A stretch of DNA of 64,000 nt from contig SVTY01000006.1 of the NCBI GenBank assembly GCA_015063535.1, forward strand, positions 57,636 to 121,635, given 5' to 3'. The position numbers and the translations under genes were made by a program. This stretch comes from Oscillospiraceae bacterium (GTDB lineage: Bacteria > Bacillota > Clostridia > Oscillospirales > CAG-272). The notes beneath the pieces are model-generated. The model was not told where the DNA came from, made no database searches, and was given only the letters and a program-made list of their open reading frames with translations. Positions 1 through 8,349 of this stretch are shown piece after piece. How positions within the stretch are numbered: the first letter of the stretch is position 1; every line of letters begins with the position of its first letter.

Positions 1-18
1 GGGCAAAACGGAGGATGT

Positions 19-1269
19 ATGAGCTTACGAGAGGATATTGAAATTTTATGTAAAAATGCGGGTGCCGCCGCCGCAAGACTTGCGCTGGCGGATACCGAGG
101 AGAAAAATCGGGTGCTTTTGCGGATCGCAGAGCGCTTGGAGGCGCAGAGCGGGGCGGTGATCGCCGCCAATCGGGAGGACTTGGAGGCGGCAGACCTGAA
201 CGGTGTTCCAAAGACGATGCTCGACCGCTTGGCACTGAGCGAACAGCGGATCGCTCTGATGGCGCAGGCGTTGCGGGATCTGGTGGGGCTTGACGATCCT
301 GTGGGTCGGAAAGAGACATGGAGCCGTCCGTCGGGGCTGACCATTTCCCGTGTGCGTGTGCCGCTTGGGGTGGTCGCCATGATCTATGAGGCACGTCCCA
401 ATGTGACCGTGGATTCCGCTGCCCTTTGTCTGAAAACGGGCAACGCCGTGATCCTGCGGGGGGGCAAGGAAGCCATCCGCACCAATCGGGTCTTGGTCGA
501 TTTAATGAAGGATGCCTTGGAGGACTGCGGATTTGATCCCCACGGCGTGGAGCTGGTGGAGTCTACCGAACGGGAGAGCGCACAGATCCTGATGACCATG
601 CGGGGCTTTATTGACGTGCTGATCCCCAGAGGCGGCAAGGGGCTGATCCAAAGTGTGGTGGAGAATGCTACCGTTCCCGTGATCGAAACGGGGGCGGGAA
701 ACTGCCACTTGTATGTGGATGAGGCAGCCGATTTGGATATGGCGGTGAAGATCGCCGTGAATGCCAAGTGCTCCCGTCCGTCGGTTTGCAACGCCATTGA
801 GACGGTGGTGGTGCATTCGGGGATCGCCGCCCGCTTCCTGCCGATGCTGGCGGAGGCGATGGCACAGTATGAGGTGGAATTGCGGGGAGATGCCAAGACG
901 TGCGTTCTGATCCCCACGGCAAAGGAAGCCACGGAGGAGGACTATTTTACCGAATACAACGATTTCATTTTGGCGGTGAAGGTGGTGGGAAGTATTTCCG
1001 ACGCCATTGCCCATATCAACAAATACAGCACAGGGCACAGTGAGGCGATCGTGACCGAAAATCCCGAGAGGGCGGAGCGCTTTCAGCGGCAGGTCAACTC
1101 GGCGGCGGTGTATGTGAACGCCTCTACCCGATTTACCGACGGCGGAGAGTTTGGATTTGGCGCCGAGATCGGAATTTCTACCCAAAAGCTCCATGTGCGG
1201 GGCCCGATGGGTCTGGCGGCGTTGACGACGGAAAAGTATCTGATCCGAGGGGAGGGCTCTGTGCGATGA
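19..1269 (+). CDS. proA: Glutamate-5-semialdehyde dehydrogenase (gamma-glutamyl phosphate reductase)
   Basis: Full-length 416-aa ORF; characteristic ProA sequence (YEARPNVTVDSAALCLKTGNAVILRGGKEA, ETGAGNCHLYVD). Confidence 0.96.
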   Translation: MSLREDIEILCKNAGAAAARLALADTEEKNRVLLRIAERLEAQSGAVIAANREDLEAADLNGVPKTMLDRLALSEQRIALMAQALRDLVGLDDPVGRKETWSRPSGLTISRVRVPLGVVAMIYEARPNVTVDSAALCLKTGNAVILRGGKEAIRTNRVLVDLMKDALEDCGFDPHGVELVESTERESAQILMTMRGFIDVLIPRGGKGLIQSVVENATVPVIETGAGNCHLYVDEAADLDMAVKIAVNAKCSRPSVCNAIETVVVHSGIAARFLPMLAEAMAQYEVELRGDAKTCVLIPTAKEATEEDYFTEYNDFILAVKVVGSISDAIAHINKYSTGHSEAIVTENPERAERFQRQVNSAAVYVNASTRFTDGGEFGFGAEIGISTQKLHVRGPMGLAALTTEKYLIRGEGSVR

Positions 1270-1817
1270 GCAAGTGGATGATCGCTTCCGATCTGCACGG
1301 GGATGCCGCCTGTGTGGAGCGGCTGCTCGAACGCTATCGGGAATCGGGCGCGGAGCGGTTGATCTTGTTGGGCGATCTGCTGTATCACGGACCTCGAAAC
1401 GATCTGCCCACGGGGTATGAGCCGAAGCGGGTCATCGATCTGTTGAACGCTGCTTCGGGCGAGCTGCTTTGCGTGCGGGGAAACTGCGACACCGAGGTGG
1501 ATCAGATGGTGCTGAATTTCCCGATCTTAGCCGAGTACGCCTATTTGGAGGCGGACGGCGTGCGGCTCTTTGCCACCCACGGACACCGCTTCAATCGGAC
1601 GGCGCTGCCGTCGCTGAAGGCGGGGGATATTCTGCTGCACGGACATACTCATGTTCCCGCCGCCGAAGCCTTCGGACAGAGAAATCTGTATCTGAATCCC
1701 GGCTCGGTCTCCTTGCCGAAGGAGGGCTCGCCGAATAGCTATCTGCTGTTCGAGAACGGTCGCTTTGCCTTTTGTGATCTGTTCGGGGATGTGTATCGGG
1801 AAGTTAGAATAGAATAA
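1266..1817 (+). CDS. YfcE/MJ0936-family phosphodiesterase (metallophosphoesterase)
   Basis: Metallophosphoesterase motifs SDLHGD, GDLLYHG, RGNCD, THGH, HGHTH, NPGSVSLPK; overlaps the proA stop by 4 nt. Confidence 0.9.
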   Translation: MSKWMIASDLHGDAACVERLLERYRESGAERLILLGDLLYHGPRNDLPTGYEPKRVIDLLNAASGELLCVRGNCDTEVDQMVLNFPILAEYAYLEADGVRLFATHGHRFNRTALPSLKAGDILLHGHTHVPAAEAFGQRNLYLNPGSVSLPKEGSPNSYLLFENGRFAFCDLFGDVYREVRIE

Positions 1818-1984
1818 AAATCAGGGGGAACTTCTTTCGAGAAGTTCCCCCTGACCCCTTCAAGAACTTGAAACGGGGTATTGGTTGGTTTTCTTTTGCT
1901 TTTTTTTCGGACAGTCGAGGACGCCTGTCCCTACAGGCTTTTGAGAATTTTTAAGTTCAGTTTTCTTTTGCGTACTTTTCTTTT

Positions 1985-2986
1985 TTAAAAGAAAAGTACG
2001 TCCTTCAAGATCGGAACTAACTTCTCAGCCACGGCTCGATGACCGTCACGGAGGGGATGGAGGGGTTCGGGAGAGATCCAGCCGGTGGAGTCGATGAAGG
2101 TGACGTTGGCAGCGTGCTTCTCGTTATACTTCGCAATGAATGCGCCAAGCTCTTCATGGTGCGCACCGCAGAACGCCGAGAGGGCGATGACCTTTGCGCC
2201 CGGATTCATTGCCAAGATGACGTCCAACAGCTTTTCATAGCCGGCAAGGTACTGGTCGGCGGGCTTGCTTCGGTCGTTGGCTCCGTGGTTGATGACGATA
2301 TAGTCGGGTTGGGGACGGGTCACGGGAGAGCTGTGGAAATTATAGGGATATGCCTCCTGTGCCACGGGCACATAGCCCTGTCCCACACGGGTCGTGCCGA
2401 CCGCTCCGTAACCCATGATGATGGGGCGAAGGTTCAGCTTCTCGGCGGTGAGCCACGCATAGGTGGCGCAGACATCATCCTGATAGACTCGATTGATGGT
2501 GTCAATGTAGCACATCTGATCGGCGGGGGTGGTTCCTTCGTGATAATCCACGTCGATCAGCACACCCTCGGTGATGGAGTCGCCCACAAATTCGATGATT
2601 TTGCGGTCGTCCTTTTCGATGGCGACGGGCTTTGCGGTCTGCACGCCGAGGAAGGTGACCTTGCCTGTCAGAGGGGTATACCAGCGACGGTCGTGCTCGG
2701 TGCCGCCCTTATAGATGATGCGGACGGTATGCCGTCCGTCGGTGGGGGCGGTGACACGCAAATAAGAATCAATGGGAGCTTCGGTCATGGCGCCTCCGTC
2801 TACTTGGATCCAAAGCCGCACCAGCGGATGGGCGTTGGTCAGGATATCGAAGCAGGCAAGTGCCGTTGTGCCCTCAAAGGCAAATTCGATGTAGGCGCCT
2901 GTGGTGGTGGTTACAGCCGCCCTCGGGTTAGTGGTGTCCCATCTGCCCGTCAGTTGGACAGATTCGTGGGTGTAGGGTACTCTCAT
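1985..2986 (-). CDS. SGNH/GDSL hydrolase family protein
   Basis: FVGDSITEG (block I), GANDRS (block III) and C-terminal DGHRAVAEKL motifs with an N-terminal carbohydrate-esterase-like beta domain. Confidence 0.82.
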   Translation of the reverse strand: MRVPYTHESVQLTGRWDTTNPRAAVTTTTGAYIEFAFEGTTALACFDILTNAHPLVRLWIQVDGGAMTEAPIDSYLRVTAPTDGRHTVRIIYKGGTEHDRRWYTPLTGKVTFLGVQTAKPVAIEKDDRKIIEFVGDSITEGVLIDVDYHEGTTPADQMCYIDTINRVYQDDVCATYAWLTAEKLNLRPIIMGYGAVGTTRVGQGYVPVAQEAYPYNFHSSPVTRPQPDYIVINHGANDRSKPADQYLAGYEKLLDVILAMNPGAKVIALSAFCGAHHEELGAFIAKYNEKHAANVTFIDSTGWISPEPLHPLRDGHRAVAEKLVPILKDVLFF

Positions 2987-3004
2987 GATGCTCTCCTTTG
3001 TGAT

Positions 3005-3628
3005 TTAAACATTGTGCCCCAGCGTACGCATATAGGCAAGGATCATATCTACGGACTTTTCAAAGCCGTATTTGGTCGTGTTGATGCACAGGTCGTAGTT
3101 GACAGGGTCATCCCATTCCTTGCCTGTGTAATACTTATAGTAGGAGGCTCTTGCTCCGTCCAGCTCCTCGATGCGGCGATCCGCCTCCTTGGGGTGGATG
3201 CCGTACAGCTCGGTCACGTTGCGGATGCAGGATTGGCGGTCGGCAACGATAAGCAGACGGATGGCATTGGGGTCGTCCTTCAGAATATAGTCGGAGCAAC
3301 GCCCGATGATGACGCAATCCTGCTTTTCGGCAAGGGAGCGGATGATGCGGGCTTGGTAGTTGAACAGATTATCATTCGAAGAAAATTCGCTGCTGTCAGG
3401 GGGGATGAGCTTGTAGCCGTAGCTACGGTTATAGCGCTTGAACAGGTTGGTCTTGACATGCTCGTCGGCTTTTCCGAACAGCTCGATGTTGATGCCGCTT
3501 TCCTCAGAGGCAAGGCGGATCAGCTCGCCGTCATAATAGTTGATGTCCAGCCGCTCGGCAAGCAGCCGTCCGATGGTTCGTCCGCCGCTTCCAAAGCCGC
3601 GGGCAATGGTAATGACAAAGTTTGGCAC
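3005..3628 (-). CDS. Cytidylate kinase-like family protein
   Basis: ITIARGFGSGGRTIGRLLAERL and IIGRCSDYIL typical of the AAA/cytidylate-kinase-like family. Confidence 0.85.
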   Translation of the reverse strand: MPNFVITIARGFGSGGRTIGRLLAERLDINYYDGELIRLASEESGINIELFGKADEHVKTNLFKRYNRSYGYKLIPPDSSEFSSNDNLFNYQARIIRSLAEKQDCVIIGRCSDYILKDDPNAIRLLIVADRQSCIRNVTELYGIHPKEADRRIEELDGARASYYKYYTGKEWDDPVNYDLCINTTKYGFEKSVDMILAYMRTLGHNV

Positions 3629-3672
3629 GGTTGTTCCTCCCGATATAAAATTTAGTAATAATGAATATGCAG

Positions 3673-5172
3673 TTAGCGAATGGTGGCGATGAAGCGCAGG
3701 AAGGCAAGATGTCCGCCCTCGGTGCGCTTGTAGACTCCCGCATCCTCCAGCACCCGCTGGAAGGTCCTTCCGATCTCGGTCCTGAGGATCTGCTCGGTGT
3801 TTTCGGGGGTGAAGTCGTATCGGTCACGGAAGCGTTCAAACCAAGCCTTATGCTTGGCGGTACGCTCGTCGTCGGCAAAATCTCTGTCGGCAAGGATAAA
3901 GTCCTTCATCACTGCCATTTCTTCCTTCAGTCGGGCGGGCAGGACTGCCAGACCCATGACCTCGATCAGACCGATATTTTCCTTTTTGATATTATGAACA
4001 TCGGCGTGGGGGTGATACACGCCCAGCGGATGCTCCTCGGTGGTAATGTTGTTCCGCAGCACCAGATCCAGCTCATATTTGCCGTCCCGCATGCGGGCAA
4101 TGGGGGTGACGGTATTATGGGGCTCGCCGTCGGTATTGGCGAAGATGAAGGCATCGGGGTCGGAATAGGTACGCCATGCGTTGAGGATCTTTTCCGAAAG
4201 ATCGATCAGATTCTGCCGATTGCCGCTCCGCAGACGGATGACCGACAGGGGCCATTTGACGATGCCCGCTTCGATGTCGTCATAGCAGGAGAATTTGATC
4301 TCGGTCTCGATGGGTGCCTTTGCCATGGCGAAGGTATAGTGTCCGCCCTGCATATGATCGTGGGACAGGATCGAACCGCCGACGATGGGCAGGTCGGCGT
4401 TGGAGCCGAGAAAATAGTGGGGAAGCTGTGCGACAAAATCCAAGAGGCGCACGAAGGTGCCTCGGTCGATCTTCATGGGGGTATGCTCTGCCGACAGGAC
4501 GATGCAATGCTCGTTATAGTAGACATAGGGGGAGTATTGCAGATACCACTTTTTGCCCGACAGGGTCATGGGAATGAGCCGCAGGGTCTGACGGGCGGGA
4601 CGGGCTGCATTGCCCGCATAGCCCTCGTTTTCGGGGCAGAGCAGACAGCTCGGATAGCCGCTTTGAGGCAAGAGCTTAGCGGCGGCGATGGCACGGGGAT
4701 CCTTTTCGGGCTTAGAAAGGTTGATGGTGATATCCAGCTCGCCGTACTCTCCCGAATAGGTCCATTTAACATCCTTTTCCACTCGATAGGTGCGGATGTA
4801 GTCGCTTGCCTGACAGAGCTTATAGAAATAGTCGGTTGCTGCTTTGGGAGAGAGGGCGTACAGTGCCGTGAAGCTGCGGATCACCTCGCCGGGGCGGGGA
4901 GTGACAATGCCCATCAGGGAGGTGTCAAAGAGGTCTCTGAAGACCACGCTGTCGGTTTCGATCAGCCCCTGCTCGACGGCATAGTCGCACAGGGCGGATA
5001 GGATCTCCTCCAAGGGTGCCTCCTCGGTACTACCTTCCTCCGTATATTCGGAGAGCTTTAGGGCAGAGAGCAGGCTGTTGGTGATGTAGATGCGATCCTC
5101 CTCGCCAATGAGCTTATGCCGCAGGGCATATGCCACCAGCTGTCGGATACGGGTGTATACGGGTACGGACAT
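3673..5172 (-). CDS. galT: UDP-glucose--hexose-1-phosphate uridylyltransferase (class II GalT)
   Basis: 499-aa ORF with GalT family 2 features (LLCPENEGYAGNAARPARQTLRLIPM, NEHCIVLSAEHTPM, GGSILSHDHMQGG). Confidence 0.93.
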   Translation of the reverse strand: MSVPVYTRIRQLVAYALRHKLIGEEDRIYITNSLLSALKLSEYTEEGSTEEAPLEEILSALCDYAVEQGLIETDSVVFRDLFDTSLMGIVTPRPGEVIRSFTALYALSPKAATDYFYKLCQASDYIRTYRVEKDVKWTYSGEYGELDITINLSKPEKDPRAIAAAKLLPQSGYPSCLLCPENEGYAGNAARPARQTLRLIPMTLSGKKWYLQYSPYVYYNEHCIVLSAEHTPMKIDRGTFVRLLDFVAQLPHYFLGSNADLPIVGGSILSHDHMQGGHYTFAMAKAPIETEIKFSCYDDIEAGIVKWPLSVIRLRSGNRQNLIDLSEKILNAWRTYSDPDAFIFANTDGEPHNTVTPIARMRDGKYELDLVLRNNITTEEHPLGVYHPHADVHNIKKENIGLIEVMGLAVLPARLKEEMAVMKDFILADRDFADDERTAKHKAWFERFRDRYDFTPENTEQILRTEIGRTFQRVLEDAGVYKRTEGGHLAFLRFIATIR

Positions 5173-5322
5173 GACAATTCCTCCAAAGTGGGATTTGAAC
5201 GGTTTACAGTTATATTATACCATTAAATGCAAGAGATGTCAAAGGAATTGCAAAGTTTTTTTCTTCTTTTTTCAAGATTTTTGGGAATTTTGGGGGATTT
5301 TCAAAAAAGAGAGAATGTGTGG

Positions 5323-5351
5323 TTGACAGACGGCGTCAAACGTGATACAAT
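5323..5351 (+). promoter_or_regulatory. Sigma-70 type promoter for the DUF1934 gene
   Basis: TTGACA - 17 nt - TACAAT, about 36 nt upstream of ATG 5387. Confidence 0.7.
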
Positions 5352-5386
5352 ATGGATACGATTTGAAAGAAAACGGAGAGAAAAAC

Positions 5387-5872
5387 ATGAAGGAAATGAA
5401 GGAAGAGGTGCGGATCCGCTTGCGCTCCACCCGATTTGAGGTAGAGGCATCGCTCTTTACCGAGGAGGACGGTATGCTGCATTCGGTAGAGCAGAAGGAG
5501 CCGGAGCCCGAGGTGATCGAGATCAACGCACGGGGGACTCTGTGCCGCCGTGAGGGACGGGTGGAGATCTCCTATGAGGAGACAGAAGCCACGGGTATGG
5601 CGGGCTCGGTGACGGCGATCTCCTTTCGGGAGGATGAGCCCTGGGTGGTCAGCATGATCCGAGAGGGGGCGGTATCGACCGTGCTGGTCTTTGAGGAGGC
5701 GTGTCGGCATCATTGTTTGTATCAAACGCCTTTTATGCCCTTTGAGGTGTGTGTGCATACCCTGAAGGTGGACAATCGGCTTGCCGATGAGGGGCGCTTG
5801 GCACTGGACTATATCATCGAAATTCGCGGCGCACGTGCGGAACGGACGAAGTTTGAAATGGAAGTGCTGTGA
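5387..5872 (+). CDS. DUF1934 (YwiB-like) domain protein
   Basis: ATG at 5387 with good context; small beta-barrel-like sequence ending in LDYIIEI...FEMEVL, as in DUF1934 proteins. Confidence 0.75.
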   Translation: MKEMKEEVRIRLRSTRFEVEASLFTEEDGMLHSVEQKEPEPEVIEINARGTLCRREGRVEISYEETEATGMAGSVTAISFREDEPWVVSMIREGAVSTVLVFEEACRHHCLYQTPFMPFEVCVHTLKVDNRLADEGRLALDYIIEIRGARAERTKFEMEVL

Positions 5873-5896
5873 GAATAGAAGAGAAATAGAAAACGG

Positions 5897-5922
5897 AACC
5901 TTTCTTAAAAGAAAGGTTCCGA
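5897..5922. terminator. Bidirectional intrinsic terminator between DUF1934 and ygiQ
   Basis: GGAACCTTTCTTAAAAGAAAGGTTCC palindrome with T-rich flank in the ygiQ direction. Confidence 0.6.
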
Positions 5923-5937
5923 GCCTCCAAAGAATTT

Positions 5938-7875
5938 TCAACGAATTTTTTGGGGGCTGTTTTTACGTTTTGACTGGTGCTTGGGGGCAGTGGGGCGTTT
6001 TTTGGCATTGGGGCGGCTTGTGGGACGGTGGGTCTCCGTCGCCTTTTTTGCTTGGGACTTGCGGGGCGGAGTAGTGACTCGCTCGGGGCGGACGAGGCAT
6101 TCGGCTCCGTAGCCGATCAGATCCTCCCGTCCCAATTTCCGAAGTGCCTCTCTGACCAAGGGGGCATTTTGGGGACGGTTATATTGGAGCAGTGCCCGTT
6201 GCAGCTGCTTTTCTCGGTAGTCGGTGGTCACAGGAACGGGCTTGCCGTCCAAAGGATTGATCCCCGTGTAAAACATGACGGTGGATGCCGTGCCGGGAGT
6301 GGGGTAAAAATCCTGTACTTGCTCGGGGGCATAATGATCCCGCTTCAGGCAGAGTGCCAGATCCAAGGCATCCGACAGGGTGGAGCCCGGGTGGCTGGAC
6401 ATGAGATACGGCACCAGATACTGCTCCTTACCCGCTTCCTTCGTCAGCTCGAAATACTTTTTGCGGAAGCGTTCATAGACCGAAAATTCGGGCTTACCCA
6501 TGCACCGAAGCACGGCGGTGGAGCAGTGCTCGGGGGCGACCTTCAGCTGACCGCTGACATTATCCCGCACCAGCTTGCAAAAAAAGGCATCGCTTTTGTC
6601 TGCCAACAGGTAATCGAAGCGGATGCCCGAACGGATAAAGACCTTCTTTACCCTTGGCAGGGCTTCGATCTGTTCGATCAGGCGCAGATATTCGCTGTGA
6701 TCGACCTTCAGATTCTTGCAGGGGGTGGGTGCGAGACACTTGCGGGAGGCGCAGACCCCGTCGGTGAGCTGTTTGTCACAGGCGGGGTAGCGGAAGTTGG
6801 CGGTGGGGCCTCCTACGTCGTGGATGTAGCCCTTGAAATCGGGTAGCTCGGTGATCTGTTTTGCCTCGGCAAGCACGCTCTCGGCACTGCGGGAGCGCAC
6901 CGTCCGTCCTTGGTGAAACGCCAAGGCGCAGAAATTGCAGGCGCCGAAGCAGCCGCGGTTGTGGGTGATGGAGAACCGAACCTCCTCGATGGCGGGCACG
7001 CCGCCTGCCGCCTCATAGGACGGGTGATAGGTTCGCATATAGGGCAGGGCATAGACCCTGTCCAACTCCTGTCTCTCCAAGGGCGGCATGGGGGGATTCT
7101 GCACCAGCAGCTTATCGTCGTACCGCTCGGCGATCGCCTTGCCGCCGATGGCATCCTGATTCTTGTACTGTACGCCGAAGGCTTCGGCATAGCGGCGTTT
7201 ATCGGTCTTTAGCTCGTTGTAGTCGAAGGTTGCCGCCAATGGGTAGTGAACAGGCTCCTCGGGGCGGCAGAGATAGACCGTGCCCCGCACATCCCGAATT
7301 TTTTTGATGGGAACGCCCTTATCCAGCAGGGCGGCGATGCGGAGCAGAATATGCTCGCCCATCCCGTAGGTCAGCAGATCGGCACGGCTGTCCACCAAGA
7401 TCGAACGGCGCACGCTGTCCGACCAGTAATCATAATGGGCGAAGCGGCGCAGGGATGCCTCCAAGCCGCCGAGGATGATGGGCACGTCGCCAAAGGCTTC
7501 CCGAATGCGGTTGCAATAGACGATGGTGGCTCGGTCGGGGCGTTTGCCCGCCGCTCCGCCGGGGGAATAATAGTCGTAGGAGCGTTTTTTCTTGGCGACG
7601 GTGTAGTGCGCCACCATGGAGTCGATGTTGCCCGCTGTGACCAAAAAGCCCAGACGGGGACGTCCGAACTCCCGAAAGGCGTCACAGCTTTTATAGTCGG
7701 GCTGAGAGAGGATGGCGACACGAAAGCCTGCCGCCTCCAGCACACGGGAGATGATGGCTACGCCGAAGCCGGGGTGGTCGACATAGGCGTCGCCCGTTAC
7801 GTAGACGAAGTCGGGGCGATCCCAGCCAAGGGTATTCATTTCGTTTTTTGAGATCGGTAAAAATCCGCTGTTCAT
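5938..7875 (-). CDS. YgiQ family radical SAM protein
   Basis: 645 aa; FLPISKNEMNTLGWDRPDFVYVTGDAYVDHPGFGVAII, radical SAM motif CFGACNFCALAFHQGR, DFYPTPGT. Confidence 0.94.
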   Translation of the reverse strand: MNSGFLPISKNEMNTLGWDRPDFVYVTGDAYVDHPGFGVAIISRVLEAAGFRVAILSQPDYKSCDAFREFGRPRLGFLVTAGNIDSMVAHYTVAKKKRSYDYYSPGGAAGKRPDRATIVYCNRIREAFGDVPIILGGLEASLRRFAHYDYWSDSVRRSILVDSRADLLTYGMGEHILLRIAALLDKGVPIKKIRDVRGTVYLCRPEEPVHYPLAATFDYNELKTDKRRYAEAFGVQYKNQDAIGGKAIAERYDDKLLVQNPPMPPLERQELDRVYALPYMRTYHPSYEAAGGVPAIEEVRFSITHNRGCFGACNFCALAFHQGRTVRSRSAESVLAEAKQITELPDFKGYIHDVGGPTANFRYPACDKQLTDGVCASRKCLAPTPCKNLKVDHSEYLRLIEQIEALPRVKKVFIRSGIRFDYLLADKSDAFFCKLVRDNVSGQLKVAPEHCSTAVLRCMGKPEFSVYERFRKKYFELTKEAGKEQYLVPYLMSSHPGSTLSDALDLALCLKRDHYAPEQVQDFYPTPGTASTVMFYTGINPLDGKPVPVTTDYREKQLQRALLQYNRPQNAPLVREALRKLGREDLIGYGAECLVRPERVTTPPRKSQAKKATETHRPTSRPNAKKRPTAPKHQSKRKNSPQKIR

Positions 7876-7947
7876 GGCGATTCCTTCCTATAATATAGCT
7901 TCCTTTCCTTCTATTATACCACACTTTTTATTTTTTGTAAATACCGA

Positions 7948-7976
7948 TTGACAAGGTGGGGGCGGTATGATATAAT
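7948..7976 (+). promoter_or_regulatory. Consensus promoter for small peptide (putative toxin) transcript
   Basis: TTGACA - 17 nt - TATAAT. Confidence 0.85.
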
Positions 7977-8111
7977 ATTTGTGGGGTATCGGCTCTGTGA
8001 GCCGATACGAGCGAATGCTCCACCATTTCGGTGGCGGTTGCTTCCTTGCACTCTTCAAGGAAGTTGAAAAAGTTCTTTTTACCTTCCTTGGATACCGAGG
8101 GAGGTGATAGC

Positions 8112-8198
8112 TTGGAGTTTGTTACGTGGCGGGATCTGATCGAGATCGCCTTGCTTACATTTGCCATTCTGTCTGTTTTTTATAGCAAAAAAAGATAA
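8112..8198 (+). CDS. Putative holin-like / type I toxin small hydrophobic peptide (28 aa)
   Basis: TTG start after the strong SD GGAGGTGAT; translates LEFVTWRDLIEIALLTFAILSVFYSKKR: one hydrophobic span then a Lys/Arg tail. Not in the ORF track because of its size. Confidence 0.7.
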   Translation: MEFVTWRDLIEIALLTFAILSVFYSKKR

Positions 8199-8272
8199 CC
8201 GCCCAACTTCCACATAAGGCGGTTATCTTTTTAATCGTTTAACCGGAAGCAACCGTTACCGGTGCCCCTCTG
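8190..8272 (-). ncRNA. Putative antisense RNA antitoxin overlapping the 3' end of the small peptide gene
   Basis: Preceded on the minus strand by TTGACA-17-TATAAT (8306..8278) and ending at a hairpin plus T7 (GATAACCGCC...GGCGGTTATCTTTTTTT). Confidence 0.65.
8194..8232. terminator. Bidirectional terminator shared by the toxin-like mRNA and antisense RNA
   Basis: GATAACCGCC/GGCGGTTATC 10-bp stem with T-tracts on both strands. Confidence 0.75.
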
Positions 8273-8277
8273 TTTGT

Positions 8278-8306
8278 ATTATACTCTGTTTTTGTGGATT
8301 TGTCAA
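8278..8306 (-). promoter_or_regulatory. Consensus promoter for the antisense RNA
   Basis: Minus strand TTGACA - 17 nt - TATAAT. Confidence 0.85.
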
Positions 8307-8349
8307 TAGGTTTTGAAAAAAATCTTTTGTGAGAAGAAAGGAGGAGACG

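Noticed and set aside
2039-3655. Long plus-strand ORF (538 aa) opposite the SGNH hydrolase and cytidylate-kinase-like genes
   Set aside because: Antisense shadow ORF: low-complexity Gly/Val/Asp-rich translation, no recognisable domain, fully covers convincing genes on the other strand.
3661-5001. 446-aa plus-strand ORF opposite galT
   Set aside because: Shadow ORF over a well-supported galT; composition typical of reverse-frame reading in high-GC DNA.
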